Part shown: positions 51,561 through 59,242 of the stretch, in pieces | Layout: every line of letters begins with the position of its first letter | How positions within the stretch are numbered: position 1 is the stretch's first letter | Assembly: GCA_024235835.1 (NCBI GenBank) | Contig: JACKLQ010000001.1 | Span: 372,001 to 436,000 of the forward strand | DNA length: 64,000 nt | Direction: 5' to 3' | From: Thiobacillus sp. | Lineage (GTDB): Bacteria > Pseudomonadota > Gammaproteobacteria > Burkholderiales > Thiobacillaceae | Translations under genes and position numbers: made by a program | Notes under the pieces: model-generated | What the model was told of the DNA's origin: nothing | Databases searched by the model: none | Seen by the model: the letters and a program-made list of their open reading frames with translations, nothing else

Positions 51561-51670
51561 CCTGTCTTGTGCATTAATCTTACTGGGCCTGGCCATCCCA
51601 CCCGACGGCCGGCAGGTTTCGCGAGAGAATCGGGCCATTCCCCACGGCCGCCCCCTAACCGAGATCGCCC

Positions 51671-53563
51671 ATGAAGGTCCTGTCCGTCATCCCGCCGATG
51701 ACGCAACTCAACACCCCCTACCCGTCCACGGCCTACCTGACGGGCTTCCTGCGTTCCCGCAAGGTGGATGCGGTGCAGGAAGACCTGGCCCTGGCCCTGG
51801 TGCTGCGGCTGTTCTCGCCCGAGGGACTGACGGCGGTCCGCGCCTGCATCGAGGCCCTGCCCCCGGCCCGGCGCACGCCCCGGGTCCAGGCCTTCATGGA
51901 TCAGTTCGACCGTTACCTGGCCACCATCACCCCCGCCGTGGCCTTCCTCCAGGGGCGGGACCCCAGCATGGGGCATCGCATCGGCCGGCGGGACTTCCTG
52001 CCGGAAGGCCCCCGCTTCGAATCCCTGGACGTGTACATCGACCCCCAGGACCCGGAGGGCGGCGACCCCCTGGCCTGGGCCTTCGGTGCCCTGGGGGTGC
52101 AGGACCGGGCCCGGCACCTGGCCACCCTCTACCTGGACGACGTGGCCGACGTGCTGCGGGAGGCGGTGGACGCCCGCTTCGAATTCGTGCGCTATGCCGA
52201 ATCCCTGGCCCAGAGCCAGCCCAGCTTCGACCCCCTGGCCCAGGCCCTGGCCGCACCCCCCAACCTGGTGGACGCCACCCTGCGAGACCTTACCCTGGAG
52301 GCCATTGCCCGCCACAAACCCGACGTGGTGCTGGTCTCGGTCCCCTTCCCCGGCAATGTCTACGGCGCCTTCCGCATCGCCCAGGCCATCAAGGCCGAGC
52401 ACCCCAAGATCGTCACCGTCCTGGGGGGCGGCTTCGTCAACACGGAACTGCGGGAGTTGAAGGAACCCCGGGTGTTCGATTATTTCGACTATGTCACCCT
52501 GGACGACGGCGAGCGGCCCATCCTGGCCCTGCTGGAACACCTGGGCGGCGAGCACCCGCGAGAAAGCCTGGTGCGCACCTTTGCCAGAGTGGATGGCCAA
52601 GTCCGCTACATCGACAGCAAGAAACCCGACATCCCCTTCAACGAGGTGGGCACCCCCACCTGGGACGGCCTGCCCCTGGACCGCTACCTGTCCGTCCTGG
52701 ACATGCTCAACCCCATGCACCGGCTGTGGTCCGACGCCCGCTGGAACAAGCTCACCGTGGCCCACGGCTGCTACTGGAAGAAGTGCAGCTTCTGTGACGT
52801 GAGCCTGGACTACATCTCCCGCTACGATGCCGCCACGGCCAGCCTGCTGGTGGACCGCATCGAGGCCGTCATTGCCGAAACCGGCCAGACCGGCTTCCAC
52901 TTCGTCGACGAGGCCGCCCCGCCCAAGGCCCTCAAGGCCCTGGCCGAGGAACTGGAACGCCGCAACCGGGCCATCTCCTGGTGGGGCAACATCCGCTTCG
53001 AGAAGTCCTTCACCCCAGAGCTGTGCCAGCAGTTGGCCGACAGCGGCTGCATCGCCGTCTCCGGCGGCCTGGAGGTGGCCTCGGACCGGCTGCTCAAACT
53101 CATGCAAAAAGGTGTGTCCGTTGAACAGGTGGCCCGGGTGACCCACGCCTTCAGCGAGGCCGGCATCCTGGTTCACGCCTACCTGATGTACGGCTTTCCC
53201 ACCCAGACCGTGCAGGACACCGTGGACGCCCTGGAATACGTGCGCCAGCTCTTCGCCGCCGGCTGCATCCAGTCCGGTTTCTTCCACCGCTTCGCCTGCA
53301 CCGTCCATTCCCCCGTGGGCCTGCACCCGGAACGCTACGGCGTCACCCTCAAGCCCCTGCCCCCGGTCACGTTCGCGAAAAACGACGTGGGCTTCGACGA
53401 CCCCGCCGGCGTGGACCACGACCGCCTGGGCATCGCCCTCAACAAGGCGCTGTACAACTTCATGCACGGGATAGGGCTGGAGGACGACGTGCGCGGCTGG
53501 TTCGATGTGCGGGTGCCCAAGCCCCGGGTGGCGGGACAGTTCATCGCCAGGGCGCTGGGCTGA
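51671..53563 (+). CDS. B12-binding-type radical SAM protein with CX4CX2C motif
   Basis: The 630-residue protein has an N-terminal region opening VLSVIPPMTQLNTPYPSTAY, a cobalamin-binding-like Rossmann segment (about 210-290, VVLVSVPFPGNVYGAF, VTVLGGGFVNTEL) without a DxHxxG motif, and a radical SAM barrel. The cluster motif is GCYWKKCSFCDVS, a CX4CX2C spacing rather than CX3CX2C. Later motifs include GFHFVDEAAPPKALKAL and VSGGLEVASDRLLKLMQKGV, typical of the B12-rSAM class. It is monocistronic. The product is unknown; methylation or ring-forming chemistry is common in the class. Confidence 0.8.
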   Translation: MKVLSVIPPMTQLNTPYPSTAYLTGFLRSRKVDAVQEDLALALVLRLFSPEGLTAVRACIEALPPARRTPRVQAFMDQFDRYLATITPAVAFLQGRDPSMGHRIGRRDFLPEGPRFESLDVYIDPQDPEGGDPLAWAFGALGVQDRARHLATLYLDDVADVLREAVDARFEFVRYAESLAQSQPSFDPLAQALAAPPNLVDATLRDLTLEAIARHKPDVVLVSVPFPGNVYGAFRIAQAIKAEHPKIVTVLGGGFVNTELRELKEPRVFDYFDYVTLDDGERPILALLEHLGGEHPRESLVRTFARVDGQVRYIDSKKPDIPFNEVGTPTWDGLPLDRYLSVLDMLNPMHRLWSDARWNKLTVAHGCYWKKCSFCDVSLDYISRYDAATASLLVDRIEAVIAETGQTGFHFVDEAAPPKALKALAEELERRNRAISWWGNIRFEKSFTPELCQQLADSGCIAVSGGLEVASDRLLKLMQKGVSVEQVARVTHAFSEAGILVHAYLMYGFPTQTVQDTVDALEYVRQLFAAGCIQSGFFHRFACTVHSPVGLHPERYGVTLKPLPPVTFAKNDVGFDDPAGVDHDRLGIALNKALYNFMHGIGLEDDVRGWFDVRVPKPRVAGQFIARALG

Positions 53564-53571
53564 GGTGATTG

Positions 53572-53581
53572 ATCCAGCCTC
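53572..53581. repeat. Left 10-bp target-site duplication of a MITE
   Basis: ATCCAGCCTC stands directly before the left terminal inverted repeat and is repeated exactly at 53768-53777 after the right one. Confidence 0.8.
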
Positions 53582-53767
53582 CAATGGCACTGCCTTAGGC
53601 ATGAAATCCATGGTCACTCCGGTCAATGAGCGCCCTTCCCCCTTTGCAAAAGGGGGAATGAGGGGGATTTCAGTGGCCTTTGCCTGTGCCTAGTTACTCG
53701 AATCCCTCCTGCCCCCTTTGGCAAAGGGGGGAGCTAGACCGTTATTGACCTTGAGGCAGTGCCATTG
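53582..53767. mobile_element. 186-bp MITE-like element
   Basis: The element begins CAATGGCACTGCCT and ends AGGCAGTGCCATTG: 14-bp perfect terminal inverted repeats. It is bracketed by 10-bp direct repeats (ATCCAGCCTC). It has no coding capacity. Inside are two further palindromic purine/pyrimidine tracts (CCCCCTTTGCAAAAGGGGG near 53639 and CCCCCTTTGGCAAAGGGGGG near 53712). This is the structure of a non-autonomous transposable element; no related transposase gene is in the window. Confidence 0.8.
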
Positions 53768-53777
53768 ATCCAGCCTC
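53768..53777. repeat. Right 10-bp target-site duplication of the MITE
   Basis: ATCCAGCCTC is an exact copy of 53572-53581. Confidence 0.8.
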
Positions 53778-53841
53778 GTCATTCCGGCGAAAGCCGGAAT
53801 CCAGCGTAGTTGACTGGACCCCGGCCTTCGCCGGGGTGACG
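53776..53841. repeat. REP-like element 3 (paired palindromes)
   Basis: TCGTCATTCCGGCGAAAGCCGGAAT followed by CCCCGGCCTTCGCCGGGG and TGACG is a two-hairpin REP/BIME-like unit similar in design to those at 30720 and 31465. It abuts the MITE's right end. Confidence 0.75.
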
Positions 53842-53917
53842 GCCAGTACCCCATTGGCACCGGATCAATCTGGACTGTACGCCGGCTCAACCGGATGCCA
53901 TGGGCATCCCAAAAGGC

Positions 53918-54343
53918 TCACGTGTCGAGGGTTTTCAGGAAGGCATCAGCCGTGACGATGGGGCATGGCATCCGGCCGTCCAGATCAAGCAAATCCTGGT
54001 CGCCGCTGACCAGGTAGTGGGCCCGGCCGGCCACGGCGAGTTGCAGGAAGGGCTGGTCATGGACATCCAGGCAAGCCGGTGTGGCGGGCGGCGGGTTCGG
54101 CATGCGCACCGCCTCACACCAGGGCAGGTAGTCCGCCAGCAACTCGTGCTGGTCCTCCGCCGAAAGCTTGAACCTGGGGTAGGCCAGCACGCGGATCAGT
54201 TCGGCGGTGGTGGTTTGGGACACCAGGGGCACGAAGTGTTCTGCCTGCCAGGCATGGCGCAAGACCGCCAGCCGGCCCTGGGCAAACACCAGCGCGGACA
54301 GCACCAGGTTGGTATCCAACACCACCCGGAGGGGCCGGCTCAT
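53918..54343 (-). CDS. PIN-domain toxin (COG1569-like)
   Basis: The 141-residue protein has PIN acidic residues in VVLDTNLVLSALVFAQG (Asp), TTTAELIRVLAYPRF (Glu) and LVSGDQDLLDLDG (Asp, Asp). These build the RNase active site. The N-terminal ATG overlaps the end of the upstream AbrB-like antitoxin gene by four bases, the standard toxin-antitoxin layout. All catalytic positions appear intact. Confidence 0.88.
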   Translation of the reverse strand: MSRPLRVVLDTNLVLSALVFAQGRLAVLRHAWQAEHFVPLVSQTTTAELIRVLAYPRFKLSAEDQHELLADYLPWCEAVRMPNPPPATPACLDVHDQPFLQLAVAGRAHYLVSGDQDLLDLDGRMPCPIVTADAFLKTLDT

Positions 54344-54573
54344 TTTTTGGTGGTGCCTTTTCGTGCCCAGGCAACGGCGTCGGCGATGTCCTGTTCATTC
54401 AGGTCGAGTTCAGCCAGCTTGGCGCGCACGGCGTCAGCCCGCTGGATGCGCACGGGGGTCAGGATGATCTGGCCGTCCCGGGTCTGCACGTCGAAGTAAT
54501 CGACGGGGCCCAGGGCATTGGTCACGCTCTTGGGCAAGGTGAGTTGGTTCTTGGCAGTCATCTTGGCAAGCAT
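54340..54573 (-). CDS. AbrB/MazE-type antitoxin
   Basis: The 77-residue protein has a swapped-hairpin AbrB DNA-binding start (MLAKMTAKNQLTLPKSVTNA, then DYFDVQTRDGQIILTPV) and a helical C-terminus (AVRAKLAELDLNEQDIADAV) that would bind the toxin. The start at 54573 (or the Met four codons later) suits the family; longer frames do not. It precedes and overlaps the PIN toxin gene. Confidence 0.87.
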   Translation of the reverse strand: MLAKMTAKNQLTLPKSVTNALGPVDYFDVQTRDGQIILTPVRIQRADAVRAKLAELDLNEQDIADAVAWARKGTTKK

Positions 54574-54972
54574 GTCGCATCTCGATATGCAGGGTAAGGA
54601 ATCCTTACAATAGCGATGCCGGGGACATTGCTCAAGCCCTTCTCTGAATATGGCAGGGCGGGCAGCAATTCGGCCTGAGCGATCCGTCATTCGATACACC
54701 CAATTCGCATGGACGGCAGCTTTCTGGCTTTTCGGTGTGGGGCAAAAATGAACCTGGAGCCGCCGTTCACGGGATCGGGATGAAGACTGTCATTCAAGCG
54801 GCGGCAGGACTCTGAAACTTGCCATACAGGCTATGCAAACAACTTTGCTAATTTGACCAGCCATACAATCTGGCGCGGGATGTTGAACGCGCATATGAAC
54901 CAGTCTTGCCAAACAACCTGGTCAGATCGTGATCTTACTTTGGATCAATATCTACCCTTACTCGTCAGCACA
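54574..54972. other. Intergenic region upstream of the PIN/AbrB pair
   Basis: This 399-bp gap has lower GC than its surroundings. I see no gene, tandem repeat or strong hairpin. It probably includes the promoter of the PIN/AbrB operon at its left edge. Confidence 0.45.
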
Positions 54973-55206
54973 CTACTCGTCGTAGTGTGAGTACATCCTA
55001 TGGACAACAACTTGCCGTGCTGTCGATTCAATCTCATACACGATTCGATGTTGCCGGTTGACCCGGCGCGAGTACAAGCCGGAGAGGTCGCCGATCAACT
55101 TCTCAAATGGCGGCGGTACATAGTATGGATCTCGTTCCAGCTGAGTCAGGATGCTATCGGCCTTTGATTTCAAGCCAGCCGCTTTGAGTCGCTGGGCATC
55201 CTGCAG
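54973..55206 (-). pseudogene. YoeB/Txe-type toxin, 5' end broken
   Basis: Reading the minus strand, ELQDAQRLKAAG then LKSKADSILTQLERDPYYVP, FEKLIGDLSGLYSRRVNRQH and IVYEIESTARQVVVHRMYSHYDE match YoeB from near its start to its C-terminal end. The N-terminal dozen residues are missing: an in-frame TAG stands just upstream and a plausible ATG (MVAMG, near 55248) is in another frame, so an indel seems likely. A TTG at 55171-55173 could start a 66-residue remnant. No clear Phd/YefM antitoxin is present upstream. Confidence 0.75.
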
Positions 55207-55670
55207 CTCCGGTTCCTACCTCTTGATACCGTTCCCATCGCCACCATCTCACTAGTCTTTTACGATTTTGATCGCAAAATTATCTGTTGAGGGTCGGTCA
55301 GCAGAACAGGTAGACGCTGTGTTGCTTCCTCTTAAGAGTGACTTTCTTGCTTTATCTTCTGCCATTCTGGTGGGTCCTTGCTTCCGAGCTTATGCAGGAC
55401 TCTTGATATTCATGTGGTATCTGTAATTGTTACTTAGTAAGTGTACTCAAGTTGGTTGGCAACCCGACGAGTAATAATGCGTTCCTACCGCTTTCGCGAT
55501 ATTGAGCTTGGTCTTGCTGTTTACTCTTCCTTTCGAAGTTATCCTCGCGGGCTTTTCGGTGTCGGAGTTCGATCCCTCGCTTCAGCCGTTATGGGGCTGA
55601 GATTTCATCCTGGGTAATCGGCCTACTCACTGTCTTACCTTGTCCCCTCGCTGGCTAGAGGGGAAATCCT
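55207..55670. other. Lower-GC gap with no clear gene
   Basis: This 464-bp stretch between the YoeB remnant and the unknown ORF is AT-richer than the rest. On the minus strand a short frame ending NFAIKIVKD then stop (about 55251) could be the tail of a lost antitoxin; this is weak. No tRNA, array or terminator was found. It may be decayed mobile DNA. Confidence 0.4.
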
Positions 55671-56330
55671 TCACCTGCACCAGTTTCCGGTGGCGGTAAC
55701 GCCCAACAAACATCGTAGGACGCCGAAAGCGATCGAACGGAAACGCCTCCTGATCGATAAGTGCACGCGGTTCAGAAGTGGACGACACTCGAAAGTGCGC
55801 GGAGCCAGTTGCGACCGCCCTTTCTTTGTTAAGGACGCTTGGAGTCGATGAACAATTGCGTTGATCGCCTCTGGGTCCCCTTGCAATAAGGTCCTTAGGT
55901 ACCTAATCGTGAATTCGATCTCTGATTCGAGAAAGGCCACCATTGACCTTAGTTGGATGACTTCGGCATTGAGGTCGCTATATTTTTCCACCAGTCGTAC
56001 ATCCTGCCGATGGAGTTCCGGGGCCAGCGTTAAGCTAGCGGCTACTGAACTTTTTGGACCATCAATCTTTGCATCAAAACTTGTGCGTGATTCTCCGTAA
56101 GATAGGGAAGATTGTGATGTCTTAGGACGCCCCTTGCGAGGCTGCAGAGACTCAACGATCTCACCACGGGCTTTACGCTCTGCTGTGCGCATGACGGTAC
56201 GGGGGTGGTGCTCTGCTTTGTAAGTGGCATAGGTGGTGCGACCCAATTTGTTCGTGCGAAGACCACAGCCGCACTGGCAATATCCGTAGCCAAAGGGGTA
56301 CTTAGTAGTGCGTTCGCCAAATTTCAGCAT
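55671..56330 (-). CDS. Hypothetical protein with N-terminal CxCGCG zinc-like motif
   Basis: The 219-residue protein is not recognised. The N-terminus has YCQCGCGLRTNKLGRTTY and then EHHPRT, resembling the zinc-binding start of some phage HNH-type proteins. The middle is basic and Ser/Lys-rich, then a probable coiled coil follows (KYSDLNAEVIQLRSMVAFLE), and the C-terminus is Arg-rich. GC content and codon use differ from neighbours, suggesting acquired DNA. The lack of a clear HNH core makes nuclease activity unproven. Confidence 0.5.
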   Translation of the reverse strand: MLKFGERTTKYPFGYGYCQCGCGLRTNKLGRTTYATYKAEHHPRTVMRTAERKARGEIVESLQPRKGRPKTSQSSLSYGESRTSFDAKIDGPKSSVAASLTLAPELHRQDVRLVEKYSDLNAEVIQLRSMVAFLESEIEFTIRYLRTLLQGDPEAINAIVHRLQASLTKKGRSQLAPRTFECRPLLNRVHLSIRRRFRSIAFGVLRCLLGVTATGNWCR

Positions 56331-56675
56331 ATTAGTTCTGTTGGAGAAGTACTGACGTTGGACTTACCCTGTTTCTGTGGACTTGTTAGCGCTTGAAAAC
56401 CAAGCGTTAGAGTATTCCTCTGTGGCGTGGTTATCCACAGGCCGCCCCGGCCCGTTCTAAGATCGGAGGCGAGCACCCCGATGGTTCAAGGTCAACTGTG
56501 GCCGACTTGGAGCCACGCCAGCCGTGTAGTTTGATCGTCCGTAGTCGACACGGATAGCTGCCATTTAACCAATGCCGCCTTGAACGGCTGGATCGAGGTG
56601 TGTCCTGCCTGATACAGGACAGTGAAGCTGACGCCCGGGGATGCCCACTTCCAGTCTGCGAAAAACGGCATCCTT
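56331..56675. other. Gap between the unknown ORF and rof
   Basis: The 345-bp stretch contains a hairpin (CGCTTG-AAAAC-CAAGCG, 56390-56406) and one exact DnaA-box word TTATCCACA at 56431-56439. No gene with coding character was found. It marks the transition from the lower-GC island back to core sequence. Confidence 0.45.
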
Positions 56676-56927
56676 TCAAACAACCGGCTCGGTACTGAGG
56701 ATGCCATCCAGCCGCACCACGCCCGTCTCGCCCTCTTCCGTGCGGTAACTCAGCCATTCGGCCCCGTCCCGGGTGGCCACGTCGGTGGGTAGGGCGATGA
56801 GTACCCGTTCCTCGCCCCCTTCCTCCCGCAGTCGCAGGCGCAATTTCTGCCGCCGCAGCACGGCGAACTCCAGCTTTTCGTGGGCGATGCAGGGGATGGG
56901 CACGTATGGACCCAAATGAGCGCTCAT
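56676..56927 (-). CDS. rof: Rof-like Rho-binding antiterminator
   Basis: The 83-residue protein has the Rof pattern YVPIPCIAHEKLEFAVLRRQ followed by beta strands (KLRLRLREEGGEE, ALPTDVATRDGAEWLSY) and VVRLDGILST at the end. Rof has an Sm-like fold and inhibits Rho termination in E. coli. It is 35 bp upstream of sppA on the same strand orientation (downstream of sppA in transcription). Confidence 0.75.
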   Translation of the reverse strand: MSAHLGPYVPIPCIAHEKLEFAVLRRQKLRLRLREEGGEERVLIALPTDVATRDGAEWLSYRTEEGETGVVRLDGILSTEPVV

Positions 56928-56962
56928 GGGATTCCCCTTGCAGGCGCTCGGCCGAACGTCCC

Positions 56963-57919
56963 TCAGCGCAGCCGCGCCTCGCCCCCGGCCCAGGGCCGCA
57001 GGTGGTCGCCGATGGCGCTACCGATGCGGCGGGCCAGGCGTTCGGCCAGGTCTTCCTGGGGCGTGTAGTCCAGGATGTCCTCGGCCTTCACCACTTCCCG
57101 GGCCACGTAGTCCAGGCTTCCCAGGCCGTCGGCCAGGCCCAGGTCGATGCTGCGGGTGCCGTTCCAGATGAGGCCGGTGAACATGTCCGGGGTTTCCTTC
57201 AGGCGCTTGCCCCGGCCCTGGCGCACGGCCTGGATGAACTGCTGGTGGATTTCGTTGAGCATGAGCTTGGCGTGGCCCTCTTCCACCGGGTCGATGGGGG
57301 CGAAGGGGTCCAGGAAGCCCTTGTGCTCGCCGGCGGTGAGCAGGCGGCGTTCCACGCCCAGTTTCTTCATGGCCTCGGTGAAGCCGAAGCCGTCCATGAG
57401 CACGCCGATGGAGCCGATGAGGGAGGCCTTGTCGACGAAGATCTTGTCGGCGGCGGCGGCGATGTAATAGCCGCCGGAGGCGCACAGGTCGTCCACCACC
57501 ACGTAGAAGGGGATGTCGGGATACTTTTCCTTCAGCCGCTTGATCTCGTCGTAGACCTGGCCCGCGTGCACGGGGCTGCCGCCGGGGCTGTTGATGCGCA
57601 TGACCACGGCCTTGGTGTGCTTGCCTTCGAAGGCGCTGCCCAGGGCGCCGATGAGGGCGTCGGCGCTCAGGCCGTCCTCGCCGCCGATCTCCCCTTGCAG
57701 CTCCACCAGGGCGGTGTGGGGGCCGGAGGAGACGAAGTCCTCGCCCTCGAAGTTCAGCACCATGAACAGCACGATGAAAAGGAAAACGAAGCTCAGGGCA
57801 CGGAAGAACACGTTCCAGCGCCGGCCGCGCCGCTGCTCCAGGAGGTGGGCCATGAGCAGGCGTTCCAGGGCGCCCCGCTCGGAGTTCCTGTCCGCGATGT
57901 TGTCAAATTCGTCGCTCAT
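56963..57919 (-). CDS. sppA: Signal peptide peptidase SppA-type S49 protease
   Basis: The 318-residue protein has one N-terminal transmembrane helix (about 37-58) and a single S49 domain: VVMRINSPGGSPVHAGQVYD, YVVVDDLCASGGYYIAAAAD with the nucleophile Ser in ASGGYY, and SLIGSIGVLMDGFGF. The general-base Lys is supplied by the neighbouring region in this half-size class. The start at 57919 overlaps the Rieske gene stop; the longer upstream frame reads through that gene out of phase. Confidence 0.92.
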   Translation of the reverse strand: MSDEFDNIADRNSERGALERLLMAHLLEQRRGRRWNVFFRALSFVFLFIVLFMVLNFEGEDFVSSGPHTALVELQGEIGGEDGLSADALIGALGSAFEGKHTKAVVMRINSPGGSPVHAGQVYDEIKRLKEKYPDIPFYVVVDDLCASGGYYIAAAADKIFVDKASLIGSIGVLMDGFGFTEAMKKLGVERRLLTAGEHKGFLDPFAPIDPVEEGHAKLMLNEIHQQFIQAVRQGRGKRLKETPDMFTGLIWNGTRSIDLGLADGLGSLDYVAREVVKAEDILDYTPQEDLAERLARRIGSAIGDHLRPWAGGEARLR

Positions 57920-58329
57920 TTCGCTTCCTTGTTCGATGCTTGCAGATAGACGCCGCCATCCTCTTCCAGGACCGGGATGGGCACAAGACCCGTGCCGTTG
58001 CAGCGGCCTCCCAGGCAGGCACCCGTGGCGGGGTCGTAGAGGGCCCCGTGGGTGGCGCACACCAGGTACTGGCCGGTGAAATCGAAGAACTTGCCCGGCT
58101 GATAATCCATTTCCACGGGGATGTGGCCGCAACGGTTGAGGTAGGCCCGGGCGTGTCCCTTCCAGCGGATGACGAAGGCGGGTTCGTTCTGGCCATGGCG
58201 CGCCACTTCGAAGCGTACCCCTTCCCCCCCCTCGTCAACTTCCCTGGAAGGGCAGATGAATTGTGCCCGCCGCACTTCCCTTGGTCCGGTCTCCGCCGCG
58301 GGGGTCAGGCGGCGTGGGTTCTCAGCCAT
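57916..58329 (-). CDS. Rieske 2Fe-2S protein
   Basis: The 137-residue soluble protein has both Rieske boxes: NRCGHIPVEMDY (CxH) and LVCATHGALYDPATGACLGG (CxxH). It is a stand-alone ferredoxin-like Rieske protein without an oxygenase domain. The start at 58329 (MAENPRR) overlaps the gph stop by 25 bases and its own stop overlaps sppA, so gph-Rieske-sppA form one operon, as is common in betaproteobacteria. Confidence 0.9.
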   Translation of the reverse strand: MAENPRRLTPAAETGPREVRRAQFICPSREVDEGGEGVRFEVARHGQNEPAFVIRWKGHARAYLNRCGHIPVEMDYQPGKFFDFTGQYLVCATHGALYDPATGACLGGRCNGTGLVPIPVLEEDGGVYLQASNKEAK

Positions 58330-58964
58330 TCCGCCAGTTCCGCGAAACTGCGGCACACCGCCAGGGGGGCCAGATCCGCCAGGTTCTCCGGCGGGTGGGC
58401 ACCGTAACCCGCTGCCAGGGAGGCAATGCCGGCATTCCTGGCCATTTCCAGGTCATGGGTGGTGTCGCCGATCATCAGGGCCTGTTCCGGCTCCACCATG
58501 AGTTCGTCCAGCAGTTCCTCGATCATGGCCGGATGGGGCTTGGAATGGGTTTCGTCGGCGGTGCGGGAGGCGTGGAAGTAGGGTTCCAGGCCCGTGTGGT
58601 CGAAGGCCCGGGCCAGGCCCCGGCGGGCCTTGCCCGTGGCCACGGCCAGGGTATGGCCCCGGGCGTGGAGGTCCAGGATCAACTCCCGGGCGCCATCGAA
58701 CAGGGGGATTTCCGCATCCTGGCCCAGGTAGTGGCGGCGGTAGTGGTCCGCCAGGGGCTGGTGCTGGTCTTCGGGCAATTCCGGGAACAGGGTTTCCAGG
58801 GCCTGGCGCAGACCCAGGCCGATGATGTGGCTGGCCGCTTCCCGGCTGGGTTCGGGCAGGCCCATGTCCCTGCTGGCTGCCTGGATGCAGGCGACGATGA
58901 CCCCGGCGGAATCCATAAGGGTTCCGTCCCAGTCGAAGATCAGCAGTTCGAAACGCTTGGCCAT
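58305..58964 (-). CDS. gph: HAD phosphatase, phosphoglycolate phosphatase type
   Basis: The 219-residue HAD hydrolase has motif I FDWDGTLMDSAG (nucleophile Asp), motif II region LAVATGKARRGL (Thr), motif III Lys in ETHSKPHPAM, and motif IV MIGDTTHDLEMARNAG. The cap domain is of the C1 helical type. It probably hydrolyses 2-phosphoglycolate or a related phosphate. The start at 58964 gives the standard N-terminus. Confidence 0.87.
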   Translation of the reverse strand: MAKRFELLIFDWDGTLMDSAGVIVACIQAASRDMGLPEPSREAASHIIGLGLRQALETLFPELPEDQHQPLADHYRRHYLGQDAEIPLFDGARELILDLHARGHTLAVATGKARRGLARAFDHTGLEPYFHASRTADETHSKPHPAMIEELLDELMVEPEQALMIGDTTHDLEMARNAGIASLAAGYGAHPPENLADLAPLAVCRSFAELAEWLRTHAA

Positions 58965-59043
58965 GACATCCATAAATCCAGGGGACAACGCAAAACCAGG
59001 AAACAATGCAAAAAGCCGACCCGACGGGCCGGCTTTCTGGGTT

Positions 59044-59118
59044 TGGTGGGCAGTACTGGGATCGAACCAGTGACCCCCGCCGTGTGAAGGCGGTGCTCTA
59101 CCGCTGAGCTAACTGCCC
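59044..59118 (-). tRNA. tRNA-Val(CAC)
   Basis: On the minus strand the acceptor GGGCAGT pairs with ACTGCCC, followed by A and an encoded CCA. The D-arm contains TTAGCTCAGCGGTAGAGCA, the anticodon stem CCGCC/GGCGG encloses TTCACAC (anticodon CAC) and the T-arm contains GGTTCGATCC. All arms fold; length is 75 bases including CCA. Confidence 0.97.
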
Positions 59119-59242
59119 GACATTTCTGAGAGGCGCGCATTCTAAAGATCGCGCTCCTTCGGGTCAAAGCCTTTTTGCAGGGCAGGCCGGATGGGCATCC
59201 AGTAGAATCGCCGCCTTCCGCATCCCGCTTTCCCTCCGCACC

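Noticed and set aside
51488..53626. Long upstream extension of the grpE frame
   Set aside because: It is antisense to the B12-type radical SAM gene; the standard GrpE start at 51487 gives a normal-length protein.
56431..56439. Single DnaA box TTATCCACA
   Set aside because: There is one perfect box but no cluster, no AT-rich unwinding element and no dnaA/dnaN neighbours, so it is not an origin.
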